Program-made: the position numbers and the translations under genes
Notes under the pieces: model-generated
The model's input: the letters and a program-made list of their open reading frames with translations, nothing else
Told to the model about the DNA's origin: nothing
Database searches by the model: none
DNA from: Saccharothrix sp. NRRL B-16348
GTDB taxonomy: Bacteria > Actinomycetota > Actinomycetes > Mycobacteriales > Pseudonocardiaceae
DNA length: 64,000 nucleotides
Reading direction: 5' to 3'
Assembly: GCF_001280085.1 (NCBI RefSeq)
Contig: NZ_LGED01000198.1
Coordinates: forward strand, 62,001 to 126,000
Shown here: positions 9,002-19,671 of the stretch, piece after piece
Layout of the letters: the number at the start of each line of letters is the position of its first letter
Numbering within the stretch: the first letter of the stretch is position 1

Positions 9002-9020
9002 TCCGGTGCTCCGGGAGCCG

Positions 9021-11086
<2,066 letters not shown>

Positions 11087-11290
11087 TCGGAACTCCTGGT
11101 CATCGAGTATGACCCGGCCCCACGCGTCAGCCGCGTGCGAGCCGGACGAGGACATGCTGAAGACGGCTGCCGACAGCCATATTCATCAACCCCCTCGCCC
11201 TCGATGCCCCGGCGATCTTCGTCGCCGCCGCGAGACTAGCAACCGCCCGCGCCACGGACAAACCGTTCCCGGCGACCGACACACACCTCC
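11087..11290. other. Non-coding stretch upstream of the first SARP gene
   Basis: This is the left part of the 355-bp gap between two divergent genes (11087-11441). Coding potential is absent and A/T content is higher than in flanking genes. The only structured element is the set of direct repeats listed at 11291-11318. The rest holds promoters I cannot place with confidence. Confidence 0.5.
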
Positions 11291-11318
11291 TTGCAGTTTT
11301 CTTGCAGTTCACTTGTGC
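11291..11318. promoter_or_regulatory. Three direct repeats with 11-bp period upstream of the AfsR-like gene
   Basis: TTGCAG at 11291 and again at 11302, followed by TTGTGC at 11313, each exactly 11 bp apart, so all lie on one DNA face. SARP/AfsR and PhoP proteins bind such direct repeats (the intervening GTTTTC/GTTCAC also recalls PHO boxes). The array lies 124-151 bp before the start at 11442, consistent with autoregulation or PhoP control. Confidence 0.55.
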
Positions 11319-11441
11319 CGCCGATCGCCGCCCGACCGTTCGGCACAACGGAGCAACAACACGACATTCCACTGCACAATCCCGTCCGAATCCAGCACAC
11401 TGGCAATACCGGACCGTCGTGCCAGCGAAAGGTGAACGCTG

Positions 11442-14400
11442 GTGGAATTCAAGATCCTGGGTAAGACCCGATTACGCGTGGCGGACGAGGACGTGGACCT
11501 CGGGTCCGCGAAGCAACGCGCGGTTCTGGCGCTGCTGCTCTACCACGTCGGCCAGCCCGTCGGCATCGGCACGATCGCGCAGGCGGTGTGGCCCGACGAG
11601 GACCCCTCCAGTATGCGAGGAAGGCTCCAACCACTGATCAGCCGCCTGCGCGGGGTGCTGGGCCGAACCGGCCTCGACCGGTCGATCGACCGGGAGGGCG
11701 ACGCCTACCTGCTCGACGTCGACCGCGAATTCGTCGACTACCACCGGTTCCGCAAATTGGCGGAAATGGGCCGGGCGGCGGCGGCCGCGGGCGACCACGC
11801 GCGCGCGAAAGAGGTGCTGCGGGAAGCGTTGTCGCGGTGGCAAGGACGTCCGTTGCAGGATGTCGAAAGCATGTGGGCGGACCACCTGCGTTACCAGATG
11901 GACACCTTCGACCGGCTCACCGCCCACTACGCGTTGGTGGAAAGCCTGAACGCGCTCGGCGAGCACGTCGAAGCGATGGGCGAAGCGGGCAGGCTGGCCC
12001 AGGAGCACGAACTCGACGAGGTGCTCGCGCGGCTGTACATGCGCTCCCTGGAGGGACAGGGCAAGTACGCCGCGGCGCTGGAGTACCACGAGCGGTTCTG
12101 CGAACGCCTCTTCGAGGCAACGGGCGCCGAGCAGGGCCCGGAGCTGCGCGCGGTGTACCAGAGCGTCGTCCGCAAGCAAGCCGGCACCGCCACCACGTCC
12201 ACCAAGCCGCAGCACGTCCCACCCCGTCAGCTGCCCAGGCGGGCCCGGACGTTCGTCGGCCGGGAGGGCCTGCTCACGGCGTTGGACGCGTTGCTCGACG
12301 GGCCCGACGGCGGACGGGGCCAGGTCGTCGCGCTGCACGGGATGCCGGGTGTCGGCAAGACCCGGCTGGCCATCCACTGGGGGCGGACGAGGGCGGACCG
12401 GTTCCCGGACGGCCAGCTCTTCCTCGACCTCCGGGGCTTCGGCCGCGGCACCGCGATGACTGCCGAGGACGCGTCCGGCGTGCTGCTGGCCTCGCTCGGC
12501 GTGACGCGCATCCCGACGACGGGCGCCGAACGCGCCGCCGCGCTGCACCGCGCGCTCGGCGACCGCAAGGTGCTGCTGGTGCTCGACGACGCCCGGCACA
12601 GCCCTCAGGTCCGGCCGCTGCTGGGAGCCGCCACGAACTGCTTCACCATCGTGACCAGCAGGACCCGGCCGTGGGGCCTGGACCTGCACGACGACGTCCA
12701 CCTCCTCGCCGTGCCGCCGCTGTCCTTCGACGAGTCGATCGAGCTGCTGCGCCGCAAGATCGGCGCGAGCCGGGCCGACGCGGAGCCCGCCGCGCTGTGG
12801 GCCCTGGCCTCGCGGCTCGACGGCCACCCGATGGCCGTCAAGATCGTCGCCCAACACGTGGCGAACCGGCCGCAGGTGCCGATCGCCTTCCTGGTCGAGG
12901 AGTACGCGACGCAAGAAGGTCTGGGGATACTGGGCTCGCTGGACGACAGCGACGACGACAGCGCGAGCCTGTCGTTCGCGTTCGAGGTGTCCTACCGGGA
13001 CCTGCCGACCGAGACCGCCCGGGTCTTCCGGCTGCTGGGCCTGCACCCCACGGCCGAGTTCTCCTCTGCGGCGGCGAGCGCCCTGACCGAGCGACCGGAG
13101 GGCGACGTCGTCGTCCACCTGCGGACGCTCACCAAGGCGAACCTCCTCCAGTACACGACCCCCGGACGCTTCCGCCTGCACGACCTGCTGCACGACTACG
13201 CCCTGGACCGGGTCCGCACCGAGGAGTCGGCCCACCAGCGGCAGGTGGCGCTCAGCGGGTTGCTGACCTGGCAGCTCGCCGGTGCCATCGGCTTGGAGCG
13301 CGCCCTGAACGCGCCCGACGACCCCGTGCCGCTGCTGCCGGGCATGACCCTCGACGCCGTGCCCCGCTTCGTCGACGAGGTCGACGCGCTGAGCTGGTTC
13401 GCGACCGAGCGGGCCAACCTCGTCGCCGCCGTGCCGCACGCGTTCCGCCACGGCTTCGCCGGTCACGCCTGGCGGATCGCGGCGAACATCGATCAAGCCC
13501 TGGACCGCACCGGCGCACACCGGGACCTGGTCGCGGTCGAACGGGTGGCGGCGGACGCAGCCCGCTCGACCGGGGACTTGGAGGGCCAGTGCGGCATCCT
13601 GCTCAACCTGGGCACGGCCCACTTCCGGCTCGGTGAGTACGACGAGGCGATCGAGCACATGCAGGCCGCGCTCTCCATCGCACAGCGCCTGGAGAACGTC
13701 GAGTTCACCGAGATCGCGGTGCACAACCTGGCCAGCGCCCACCGTGAACGCGGTGACGTCCGGATCGCGCTGTCGCTGTACGAGTCGGCCCTGGAACTCC
13801 ACCGCGCGACCGGCCACCGAAGCCTCGAAGCCTCCACGCTGGACCAGATGGCCGCGGCCTACCAGCGGCTGGACCGGGTGGACGAGGCCGTGGAGCTGTA
13901 CCGGGAGGCCCTGGCCCTGCGCCGGACCATCAAGCACCGCCACGGCGAGGGCACGACCTTGACCGCGCTCGGGAAGCTCCACCACCAGCGCCGTGAGCTG
14001 GGCGAAGCCCTCCGGTGCCTGGAGGCGGCGCTCGAGATCAACCTGTCCACCGGCGAGCGGGCCCGCACGGTCGAGGCGCTGGTGGCACTGGCCCGCGTCC
14101 ACTACGACCGCAAGTCCTACGAGAGGACCGTCGAATTCTGCCGCCGGGCACTGGACCTGTCGGCCGACCTGGACGCCACCAGGGAAAAGGCGCAGGCCCT
14201 TTTCCTGCTCGGGCACGCGTGCGCCGTGGTGGGCGATCAGGTCGAGGCGGAGCGGCGGTGGCAGGAGGCCGAGCCACTGCTCGCCCAATCCGGTCTCACG
14301 GAACAAATGCACACCGCGCTCGGCGAACCGGAATTCATGCGCGGCAGGCCGGCCGCCATCCCGGACCCACGGGACCATTCTTCTGCGGACAGCTCAAATA

Positions 14401-14504
14401 GACCGGCCCGGAACGATGAGCACAGCGATCCGCAATCTACTCGCTTCGTCCAGCGCGACATAGCCACACGATCGGGTGACGAAGACGAAATGGACTCACG
14501 TTAA
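11442..14504 (+). CDS. AfsR-like SARP regulator: winged helix, BTAD, NB-ARC ATPase, TPR repeats
   Basis: 1020 residues. Residues 1-~90 form an OmpR-type DNA-binding domain (MEFKILGKTRLRV...KQRAVLALLLYHVGQPV). The BTAD helical domain runs to ~245. The NB-ARC ATPase begins near 270 with Walker A GMPGVGKTRLA (~300-310) and Walker B VLLVLDDAR. TPR repeats fill ~680-970 (for example GTAHFRLGEYDEAIEHMQAAL). This is the AfsR class: ATP- and signal-responsive activators of secondary metabolism. The start is GTG, with AAAGG 9 bases upstream. Leu11 is encoded by TTA (11472), so synthesis may depend on the rare bldA tRNA. Three 11-bp direct repeats lie upstream. It sits 4 kb left of the cluster border and may or may not act on it. 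Confidence 0.92.
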   Translation: MEFKILGKTRLRVADEDVDLGSAKQRAVLALLLYHVGQPVGIGTIAQAVWPDEDPSSMRGRLQPLISRLRGVLGRTGLDRSIDREGDAYLLDVDREFVDYHRFRKLAEMGRAAAAAGDHARAKEVLREALSRWQGRPLQDVESMWADHLRYQMDTFDRLTAHYALVESLNALGEHVEAMGEAGRLAQEHELDEVLARLYMRSLEGQGKYAAALEYHERFCERLFEATGAEQGPELRAVYQSVVRKQAGTATTSTKPQHVPPRQLPRRARTFVGREGLLTALDALLDGPDGGRGQVVALHGMPGVGKTRLAIHWGRTRADRFPDGQLFLDLRGFGRGTAMTAEDASGVLLASLGVTRIPTTGAERAAALHRALGDRKVLLVLDDARHSPQVRPLLGAATNCFTIVTSRTRPWGLDLHDDVHLLAVPPLSFDESIELLRRKIGASRADAEPAALWALASRLDGHPMAVKIVAQHVANRPQVPIAFLVEEYATQEGLGILGSLDDSDDDSASLSFAFEVSYRDLPTETARVFRLLGLHPTAEFSSAAASALTERPEGDVVVHLRTLTKANLLQYTTPGRFRLHDLLHDYALDRVRTEESAHQRQVALSGLLTWQLAGAIGLERALNAPDDPVPLLPGMTLDAVPRFVDEVDALSWFATERANLVAAVPHAFRHGFAGHAWRIAANIDQALDRTGAHRDLVAVERVAADAARSTGDLEGQCGILLNLGTAHFRLGEYDEAIEHMQAALSIAQRLENVEFTEIAVHNLASAHRERGDVRIALSLYESALELHRATGHRSLEASTLDQMAAAYQRLDRVDEAVELYREALALRRTIKHRHGEGTTLTALGKLHHQRRELGEALRCLEAALEINLSTGERARTVEALVALARVHYDRKSYERTVEFCRRALDLSADLDATREKAQALFLLGHACAVVGDQVEAERRWQEAEPLLAQSGLTEQMHTALGEPEFMRGRPAAIPDPRDHSSADSSNRPARNDEHSDPQSTRFVQRDIATRSGDEDEMDSR

Positions 14505-14594
14505 CTCGAACGTCACACCACCCTGACGGGCGACCCCACAGCGCTCCCGGACCCCTGGCCCAATGCTAGGGAACGGCTGTGGTTAAATCCGGAC

Positions 14595-14765
14595 ATGATC
14601 AAGAGCACGGTCCGCAGAACGTCGACCTACCTCGCACGATGCATCGCTTCCCACCCGGTGCAGACCTTGGCGTGGACCGTCACCGTGGCCATCGTGGTCC
14701 TGTCGTGGCCCAACGTGATCTATTTCTTTCCCGGCGTCGGCGCGACCGACATCTCCGCCGCTTAG
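14595..14765 (+). CDS. 56-residue single-span membrane peptide
   Basis: ATG at 14595 to TAG at 14763. The sequence begins with a basic segment (MIKSTVRRTSTYLARC), continues with one hydrophobic helix (TLAWTVTVAIVVLSWPNVIYFF), and ends in a short acidic tail. The positive-inside pattern predicts a cytoplasmic N-terminus. Third codon positions are G/C-rich across the segment but include TAT, TTT and TCG. No clear Shine-Dalgarno is visible (GGAAC lies too far upstream). It follows the AfsR-like gene by 90 bp. No family recognised; it could be non-coding. Confidence 0.4.
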   Translation: MIKSTVRRTSTYLARCIASHPVQTLAWTVTVAIVVLSWPNVIYFFPGVGATDISAA

Positions 14766-14855
14766 TGCGGAGTCATCCATCAATTCGGAGAGAGCTACCA
14801 CGACCGACGGGCACCTGGGCACCGGCTAGCTGAAACCAGACCAGGCCCCGTAACA

Positions 14856-14887
14856 GGTGGGGCAGGCGGACAATCCGCCTGCCCACC
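14856..14887 (-). terminator. Terminator of rtcB
   Basis: GGGCAGGCGGA (14860-14870) and TCCGCCTGCCC (14874-14884) make a perfect 11-bp stem with a CAA loop. GGT/ACC extends the stem across one bulged G. It begins 3 bases after the rtcB stop. Confidence 0.7.
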
Positions 14888-14889
14888 GG

Positions 14890-16059
14890 TCAATCGCCCT
14901 TCACGTTGACGATCTGCCGCAACGTGTGGCGCACCTCGACCAGGTCCTCCGCGTCACGCATGACGACGTCGATGTCCTTGTACGCCGCCGGGATCTCGTC
15001 GATGAACGCGTCGGTGTCGCGGTACTCGATGCCGACCATCGCCTTGCGCAGGTCGTCCCGGTCGAACGTCCGGCGCGCGGCCGAGCGGGAGTACTCACGG
15101 CCCGCGCCGTGGGGCGAGGAGTTCAGCGCGACGCGGTTGCCCTTGCCGACCACGACGTACGACGCGGTGCCCATCGAGCCCGGGATGAGACCCGCCCGGC
15201 CCTCCTCGGCGTTGATGGCGCCCTTGCGGGACAGCCACACCTGCTTGCCGAAGTGGGTCTCCTGCTCCGTATAATTGTGGTGGCAATTCACCACTTCCTG
15301 CCGCTCCACCTCGCGGCCCGTCCACTCGGCCACGCACGCGACGACCCGGTCCATCATCTCCTCGCGGTTGAACCACGCGAAGTCCTGGGCCCAGCGCATC
15401 TCGCGGATGTAGCGCCAGAACTCGTCCTCGCCCTCGACCAGGTAGGCCAGGTCCGGGTCGGGCAGGTCGATCCACCGCCGCTTGCACTGCTCGTGCGCGA
15501 CCCGGATGTGCTTCTGGGCGATCTTGTTGCCCACGCCGCGCGACCCGGAGTGCAGGAACAGCCACACCCGGCCGGTCTCGTCCAGGGTGATCTCGATGAA
15601 GTGGTTGCCGCTGCCGAGGGTGCCGAGCTGCAGCTGCCAGTTGCCCGCGTACGAACCGGGGTCGAAGCCGGCCGCCTCCGCACGGCGGGTGAGCACGTCG
15701 ACGCGTTCACGCGCCGTGTCGGTCATCCGGGTGTTGTACTTCCCCGCCGACAGCGGCACGGCGTGCTCGATCGCCTCGCGCAGCGGTGCGAGCGGACGCC
15801 CTCGGAACTCGTCCTGGGTGAACTGGGTGCGCACGGCGATCATGCCGCAGCCGATGTCGACGCCGACGGCCGCCGGGATGATCGCGCCCAGGGTGGGGAT
15901 GACGCTGCCGACCGTGGCGCCCTTCCCGAGGTGCGCGTCGGGCATGAGCGCCAGGTGCGGGAAGATGAACGGCATCCGCGAGGCCTTCTCGGCCTGTTCG
16001 CGCGTGCCCGGGTCCAGGATGGACGCCCAGTTCACCAGTCGCTTGCTGATCTGCTCCAC
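14890..16059 (-). CDS. rtcB: RtcB family RNA-splicing ligase
   Basis: 389 residues, a normal RtcB length. The GTG at 16059 has AGAGGAG 5 bases upstream; the longer frame from 16197 adds unrelated residues. Conserved features: MPDAHLGKGATVG near 39-51, the metal-binding VDIGCGM with Asp68 and Cys71, GSGNHFIE, LHSGSRGVGN, the NCHHNY metal motif, and SSPHGAGREYSR in which His317 is the expected GMP-accepting histidine. RtcB joins 2',3'-cyclic-phosphate or 3'-phosphate RNA ends to 5'-OH ends with GTP and Mn2+. Divergent from the DNA ligase gene across 118 bp. With Pnkp-Hen1 it is the second RNA-sealing system in the window. Confidence 0.95.
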   Translation of the reverse strand: MEQISKRLVNWASILDPGTREQAEKASRMPFIFPHLALMPDAHLGKGATVGSVIPTLGAIIPAAVGVDIGCGMIAVRTQFTQDEFRGRPLAPLREAIEHAVPLSAGKYNTRMTDTARERVDVLTRRAEAAGFDPGSYAGNWQLQLGTLGSGNHFIEITLDETGRVWLFLHSGSRGVGNKIAQKHIRVAHEQCKRRWIDLPDPDLAYLVEGEDEFWRYIREMRWAQDFAWFNREEMMDRVVACVAEWTGREVERQEVVNCHHNYTEQETHFGKQVWLSRKGAINAEEGRAGLIPGSMGTASYVVVGKGNRVALNSSPHGAGREYSRSAARRTFDRDDLRKAMVGIEYRDTDAFIDEIPAAYKDIDVVMRDAEDLVEVRHTLRQIVNVKGD

Positions 16060-16177
16060 GGTTCTCCTCTGCTCGACGCAGAAGTTAAACGTGATCGGGT
16101 GGTCCCGCGACCGAATTCGCGGCGGTCGCGCGTCGCCCGCCCCCGGATTGTCGGTGGTCGCCGGTAACTTGTGAGCC

Positions 16178-18169
16178 GTGAACGCTCGGGAACGCATCCA
16201 GGAACTCGCCGATCAGGTCGTCGTGCTGCGCGACGCCTACTACCGCGGTTCGCCGCTGGTGGCGGACGCGGAGTACGACGCGATCGAGGACGAGCTGCGC
16301 GGGCTGATCGAGGCGAACCCGGAGCTGGCGCCCGACCCGAACCCGCTCGACCAGGTGGGCGCGCCCGCCGTGCTGCACGCGCCGATCCGGCACTCGCGGC
16401 CGATGCTGTCGCTGGAGAAGGCGACCAAGCCGGAGCAGGTGGCGGCGTTCTTCGACCGCTTCCCCGGCCAGCCGGTGGTGGTCATGCCGAAGCTGGACGG
16501 GCTGTCGCTGGCGCTGGTGTACGAGCACGGCAGGCTGGCCCGTGCGATCACCCGCGGTGACGGCACGACGGGCGACGACGTGACGCCGCTGGTGCGCGCG
16601 CTGGTCGACGGTGTGCCGGAGCGGGTCGAGGCTCCGGGCCGGGTGGAGGTGCGCGGCGAGGCGGTGATGCTGCGGTCCACGTTCGTCGCCTACAACACCG
16701 CGCACCCGGACAAGCCGCTGATCAACCCGCGAGGCGCCGCCGCGGGCACGCTGCGGGCGAAGGACCCGGCCACGGTCGCCGAGCGGCGCCTGCAGTTCTT
16801 CGCCTTCGACCTGGACACGTCCGAGGGCGGCGCGGCGGCCGACCTGGAGCACGGGCTGCGCGCGTTCGGGTTCGACGTCGCCGACATGCGGCACTGCGAC
16901 GACGCGGCGGCGGCGCAAATCGTGATCTCGGCGATCGAGGAGCAGCGCAACGGCCTGGACTACGACCTGGACGGCGCGGTGCTGCGGCTGGCGAACCGGG
17001 ACGCCTTCGCCGCCGCGGGCACCCGGTCCAGCTCGCCGCGCGGTGCGTTGGCGTTCAAGTTCGCCGCCGAGGAGAAGACCACGGTGCTGGCCGACGTGGT
17101 GTGGGACGTGGGCAAGACGGGCAAGATCGCCCCGGTGGCCTGGTTGGAGCCGGTGTTCGTCGGCGGCACGACGGTGACCCGCGCGACGCTGGCGAACCAG
17201 GAGGTCATCAAGGCGAAGGGCATCAGGATCGGCGACACCGTGCTGATCCGCCGGGCCGGTGACGTGATCCCGTTCGTGGCGGGTGTGCTGGACGAGTCGA
17301 AGCGCACGGGCGCGGAGCGGGAGATCGTGCCGCCGTCGGAGTGCCCGTCGTGCGGTCAGCCGTTGACCGAGCAGGGCAACAGCCGGGAGCTGTTCTGCAC
17401 CAACGTCGCCTGCCCCGCGCAGACCGTGCGCAGGTTGATCCACTGGGCGTCGCGGGCGGCGGCGGACATCGAGGCGGTCGGCCCGGTGTGGATCGAGCGG
17501 CTCGCCGAGGCCGGGCTGCTGGAGCACCCGTCGGACTTCTACGCGTTGACCAAGGAGCAGTTGCTGGAGTTCGACCGCATCGGCGACACCTCGGCCACGC
17601 GCATGATCGACTCGATCGCCGCGAGCCGGGCCGTCGGCCTGCGGCGGGCGTTGATCGGGCTCGCCATCCCGATGGCGTCGGAGGGCACCGCGACCCGGCT
17701 GTGCCGCGCGGGGTTCGGCTCGTTGGAGGAGGTCGCCGACGCCGGCGAGGAACGGCTGGTGGCCGTCGAGGACATCGGGCCGAAGGTCGCCGCCTCGCTG
17801 ATCGAGCACCTGGCCCGGCTGCGTCCCGAACTCGAACGGCTGCGGGAGCGCGGCGTGTCGCTGGACGTGCGGGACGAGGACCTGCCGCCCGTCGTGGCGT
17901 CCGACGCGCCGTTGGCGGGCAAGACGGTGGTGATCACGGGCGCGATCAGCGACCCGCGTTCGGGCGAGAAGGTGCCGCGCCCCACCTTCCAGAGGCTCTG
18001 CGAGAAGGCGGGCGCGACCACCGCGACCTCGGTCTCGGCCAACACCGACTACCTGATCACCGGCGCGGACGTCGGCGCGAGCAAGACCGCGAAGGCCGAG
18101 AAGCTCGGCGTCGAGGTCGTGGACCAGGGCGTGATCTGGCAGCAGCTCATCGCCGCCGGCGTCGCCTAG
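16178..18169 (+). CDS. ligA: NAD-dependent DNA ligase, LigA-type
   Basis: 663 residues with full LigA architecture. Domain Ia binds NMN (YYRGSPLVADAEYDAIEDEL). The adenylation domain has nucleophile motif KLDG at Lys105 and TRGDGTTGDDVT. The OB fold carries WDVGKTGKIAPVA and RIGDTVLIRRAGDVIPF. A Cys4 zinc finger starts with CPSCG at Cys389, followed by helix-hairpin-helix repeats and a C-terminal BRCT domain (~585-663). Several normally fixed spots differ (NPRGAAAGTLR for NPRNAAAGSLR, ATLAN for ATLHN). This suggests a second, accessory LigA rather than the essential replicative one. GTG start with weak Shine-Dalgarno. Next to rtcB, hinting at a repair role. Confidence 0.92.
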   Translation: MNARERIQELADQVVVLRDAYYRGSPLVADAEYDAIEDELRGLIEANPELAPDPNPLDQVGAPAVLHAPIRHSRPMLSLEKATKPEQVAAFFDRFPGQPVVVMPKLDGLSLALVYEHGRLARAITRGDGTTGDDVTPLVRALVDGVPERVEAPGRVEVRGEAVMLRSTFVAYNTAHPDKPLINPRGAAAGTLRAKDPATVAERRLQFFAFDLDTSEGGAAADLEHGLRAFGFDVADMRHCDDAAAAQIVISAIEEQRNGLDYDLDGAVLRLANRDAFAAAGTRSSSPRGALAFKFAAEEKTTVLADVVWDVGKTGKIAPVAWLEPVFVGGTTVTRATLANQEVIKAKGIRIGDTVLIRRAGDVIPFVAGVLDESKRTGAEREIVPPSECPSCGQPLTEQGNSRELFCTNVACPAQTVRRLIHWASRAAADIEAVGPVWIERLAEAGLLEHPSDFYALTKEQLLEFDRIGDTSATRMIDSIAASRAVGLRRALIGLAIPMASEGTATRLCRAGFGSLEEVADAGEERLVAVEDIGPKVAASLIEHLARLRPELERLRERGVSLDVRDEDLPPVVASDAPLAGKTVVITGAISDPRSGEKVPRPTFQRLCEKAGATTATSVSANTDYLITGADVGASKTAKAEKLGVEVVDQGVIWQQLIAAGVA

Positions 18170-18185
18170 GGCGCGCTCCACGGGC

Positions 18186-18226
18186 AAGGCGACCGGAACG
18201 TGGTGTCCGCACGCCAGGGTCGCCTT
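18186..18226 (+). terminator. Hairpin downstream of the DNA ligase gene
   Basis: AAGGCGACC (18186-18194) pairs perfectly with GGTCGCCTT (18218-18226) around a 23-base loop, 16 bases after the ligase stop. Confidence 0.5.
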
Positions 18227-18270
18227 CGACCTCGGCGGCACGGCAGGCGCACCGGTCACGGCACGCGGAT

Positions 18271-18298
18271 GCCCGGCCCTCAGCACCGAGGACCGGGC
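18271..18298 (-). terminator. Hairpin downstream of the first flavin monooxygenase gene
   Basis: GCCCGGCCCTC (18271-18281) and GAGGACCGGGC (18288-18298) pair in 10 of 11 positions with a 6-base loop, 45 bases beyond the stop at 18344. With the preceding hairpin it separates the housekeeping side from the gene cluster. Confidence 0.5.
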
Positions 18299-18311
18299 GT
18301 CCGTGCACGGC

Positions 18312-18351
18312 GTCGACCAGAGGAGGTCGACCGAGGAGGTCGATCAGAGGA
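18312..18351. repeat. Three short tandem repeats at the 3' end of the monooxygenase gene
   Basis: GTCGACCAGAGGAG (18312), GTCGACCGAGGAG (18326) and GTCGATCAGAGGAA (18339) follow each other without gaps. The third contains the stop codon of the gene on the minus strand. Probably local slippage. Confidence 0.5.
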
Positions 18352-19516
18352 AGTACGTGCCCGGGTCCAGCCCCAGCAGGACGCGGCCCTGGAGTTCCAG
18401 GTTCACGTTCGGCTGGGCCAGGGCGTGCAGGGCGAAGCCCTGGATGTCGCGGTGGAAGCGCTGGATCGGGGAGTTCCGCTGGATCACCGAGCCGCCGCTC
18501 GCGCTGTAGATGATCTCCACGGCTTCCTTGCACAGCTGCACGGCGTAGCCGACCTGACCGCGGATCACGGCCTTCTCGGTGTCCGTCGGCTGCTCGCCCG
18601 CGTCCGCGCGGTCCTGCAGGACCTTCAGCCACGCCTGCGACAGGCCCTCCGCGGCGGCGATCTTGTTGGCCGCCGTGGCCACCTGGACCTGGGTCAGCGG
18701 GTGCTGGCTCTGGTCGGTCCAGTTGGTGTAGGTGATGCCGCGGCCGGGCACGCGCTCCAGGAACAGGTCGAGGGCGCCCTTCGCGATACCGATGAACACC
18801 GCCGCCGCCTCGGCCATGACGAACGCCAGCACGCCGTAGTTGCGGCCCGTCGCGCCGACGTTGGAGCGGTCGCCGGTGGTGCCCGCGAACGCGTCGCCGA
18901 AGCCCGCCACGCGGTGGGACGGCACGAACACGTCGTCCGCCGTCGCCGTGACGCTGCCGGTCGCGCCGCCGGCCGTCACGTCCCAGTCGTCACCGAGGGT
19001 CAGGTCGGACACCGGCACGATGACCATCGCCTCGTCGTGCTCGCCGCCCTCCTCGCGCACCGCCGCCAGGAAGTCCCAGTCCGCGCCCTTGACGCCGGAG
19101 TTGTACCGCCAGGAGCCGCTGAGGCGGTAGCCGCCGTCCACCGGGGTCAGGGTGCCAGTCGGGGCGAACGCGCTGGAGATGCGCACCGACCCGGTGGCGA
19201 ACACCTCCTCCTGGGCCCGGTCCGGGTACAGGGTGGCGGTCCAGTTGCTGGTCAGCCACACGAACGACACCCAGCCGGTCGACGGGCAGCCCCGGGCGAT
19301 CTCGGTGATCACGCGCGCCTGGTCGGCCAGGCTCAGGTCGAGGCCGTCGAACCGGCGCGGCGTGGCCGTGCGGAACACACCCGCCTTGTCCAGCAACTGG
19401 AGGTTCTCCTCCACCACCCAGTGCTGGGACTCGGATTCCTCGCCGTTCTTGCGCAGGACGGGAACAATGCCCCTCACCGCGTCCAGCACGGATTCCACGT
19501 CGCCATCCACGGCCAT
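18344..19516 (-). CDS. Acyl-CoA-dehydrogenase-fold flavin-dependent monooxygenase 1
   Basis: 390 residues; ATG at 19516 with GGGGAG 5 bases upstream. The sequence follows the group D flavin monooxygenase pattern (HpaB-C2, DszC, ActVA-ORF5 type): helical N-terminal domain (ENLQLLDKAGVFR), ITEIARGCPSTGWVSFVW, a beta domain (LTPVDGGYRLSGSWRYNSGVKGADW) and a C-terminal helical bundle ending RFHRDIQGFALHAL. These enzymes use FMNH2 or FADH2 from a separate reductase to hydroxylate, N-oxidise or epoxidise. It lacks the catalytic Glu context of true acyl-CoA dehydrogenases. Closely similar throughout to the gene at 20387, so the pair arose by duplication. Partner reductase: probably the gene at 61952. 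Operator site A lies upstream. Confidence 0.85.
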   Translation of the reverse strand: MAVDGDVESVLDAVRGIVPVLRKNGEESESQHWVVEENLQLLDKAGVFRTATPRRFDGLDLSLADQARVITEIARGCPSTGWVSFVWLTSNWTATLYPDRAQEEVFATGSVRISSAFAPTGTLTPVDGGYRLSGSWRYNSGVKGADWDFLAAVREEGGEHDEAMVIVPVSDLTLGDDWDVTAGGATGSVTATADDVFVPSHRVAGFGDAFAGTTGDRSNVGATGRNYGVLAFVMAEAAAVFIGIAKGALDLFLERVPGRGITYTNWTDQSQHPLTQVQVATAANKIAAAEGLSQAWLKVLQDRADAGEQPTDTEKAVIRGQVGYAVQLCKEAVEIIYSASGGSVIQRNSPIQRFHRDIQGFALHALAQPNVNLELQGRVLLGLDPGTYFL

Positions 19517-19623
19517 TTCCGCTCCCCTTGCTTTCAAACATTCCGGCACGTCGATCCCAGTTCTAACGGGGACGGGCCACCGGCCACTCCCGGTCAGGTC
19601 TGCGGCGGCCGGTTGCGGCGGGA

Positions 19624-19640
19624 TTACCGGACAGTGACCG
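19624..19640. promoter_or_regulatory. Cluster operator site A (TTACCG-N5-TGACCG)
   Basis: TTACCG at 19624-19629 and TGACCG at 19635-19640, 11 bp apart, in the 155-bp divergent promoter region between the monooxygenase (-) and the DinB-like gene (+). Same element as at 20292, 24527, 26848 and 58265. Confidence 0.7.
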
Positions 19641-19671
19641 CAGCCGTGCCACGCGCGCGGACGATGCCCCG

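Noticed and set aside
11442..18169. Inclusion of the AfsR-like SARP, rtcB and ligA in the biosynthetic cluster
   Set aside because: They lack the shared operator, are bounded by terminators at 18186 and 18271, and encode general regulation and repair functions. The SARP could still act on the cluster in trans.
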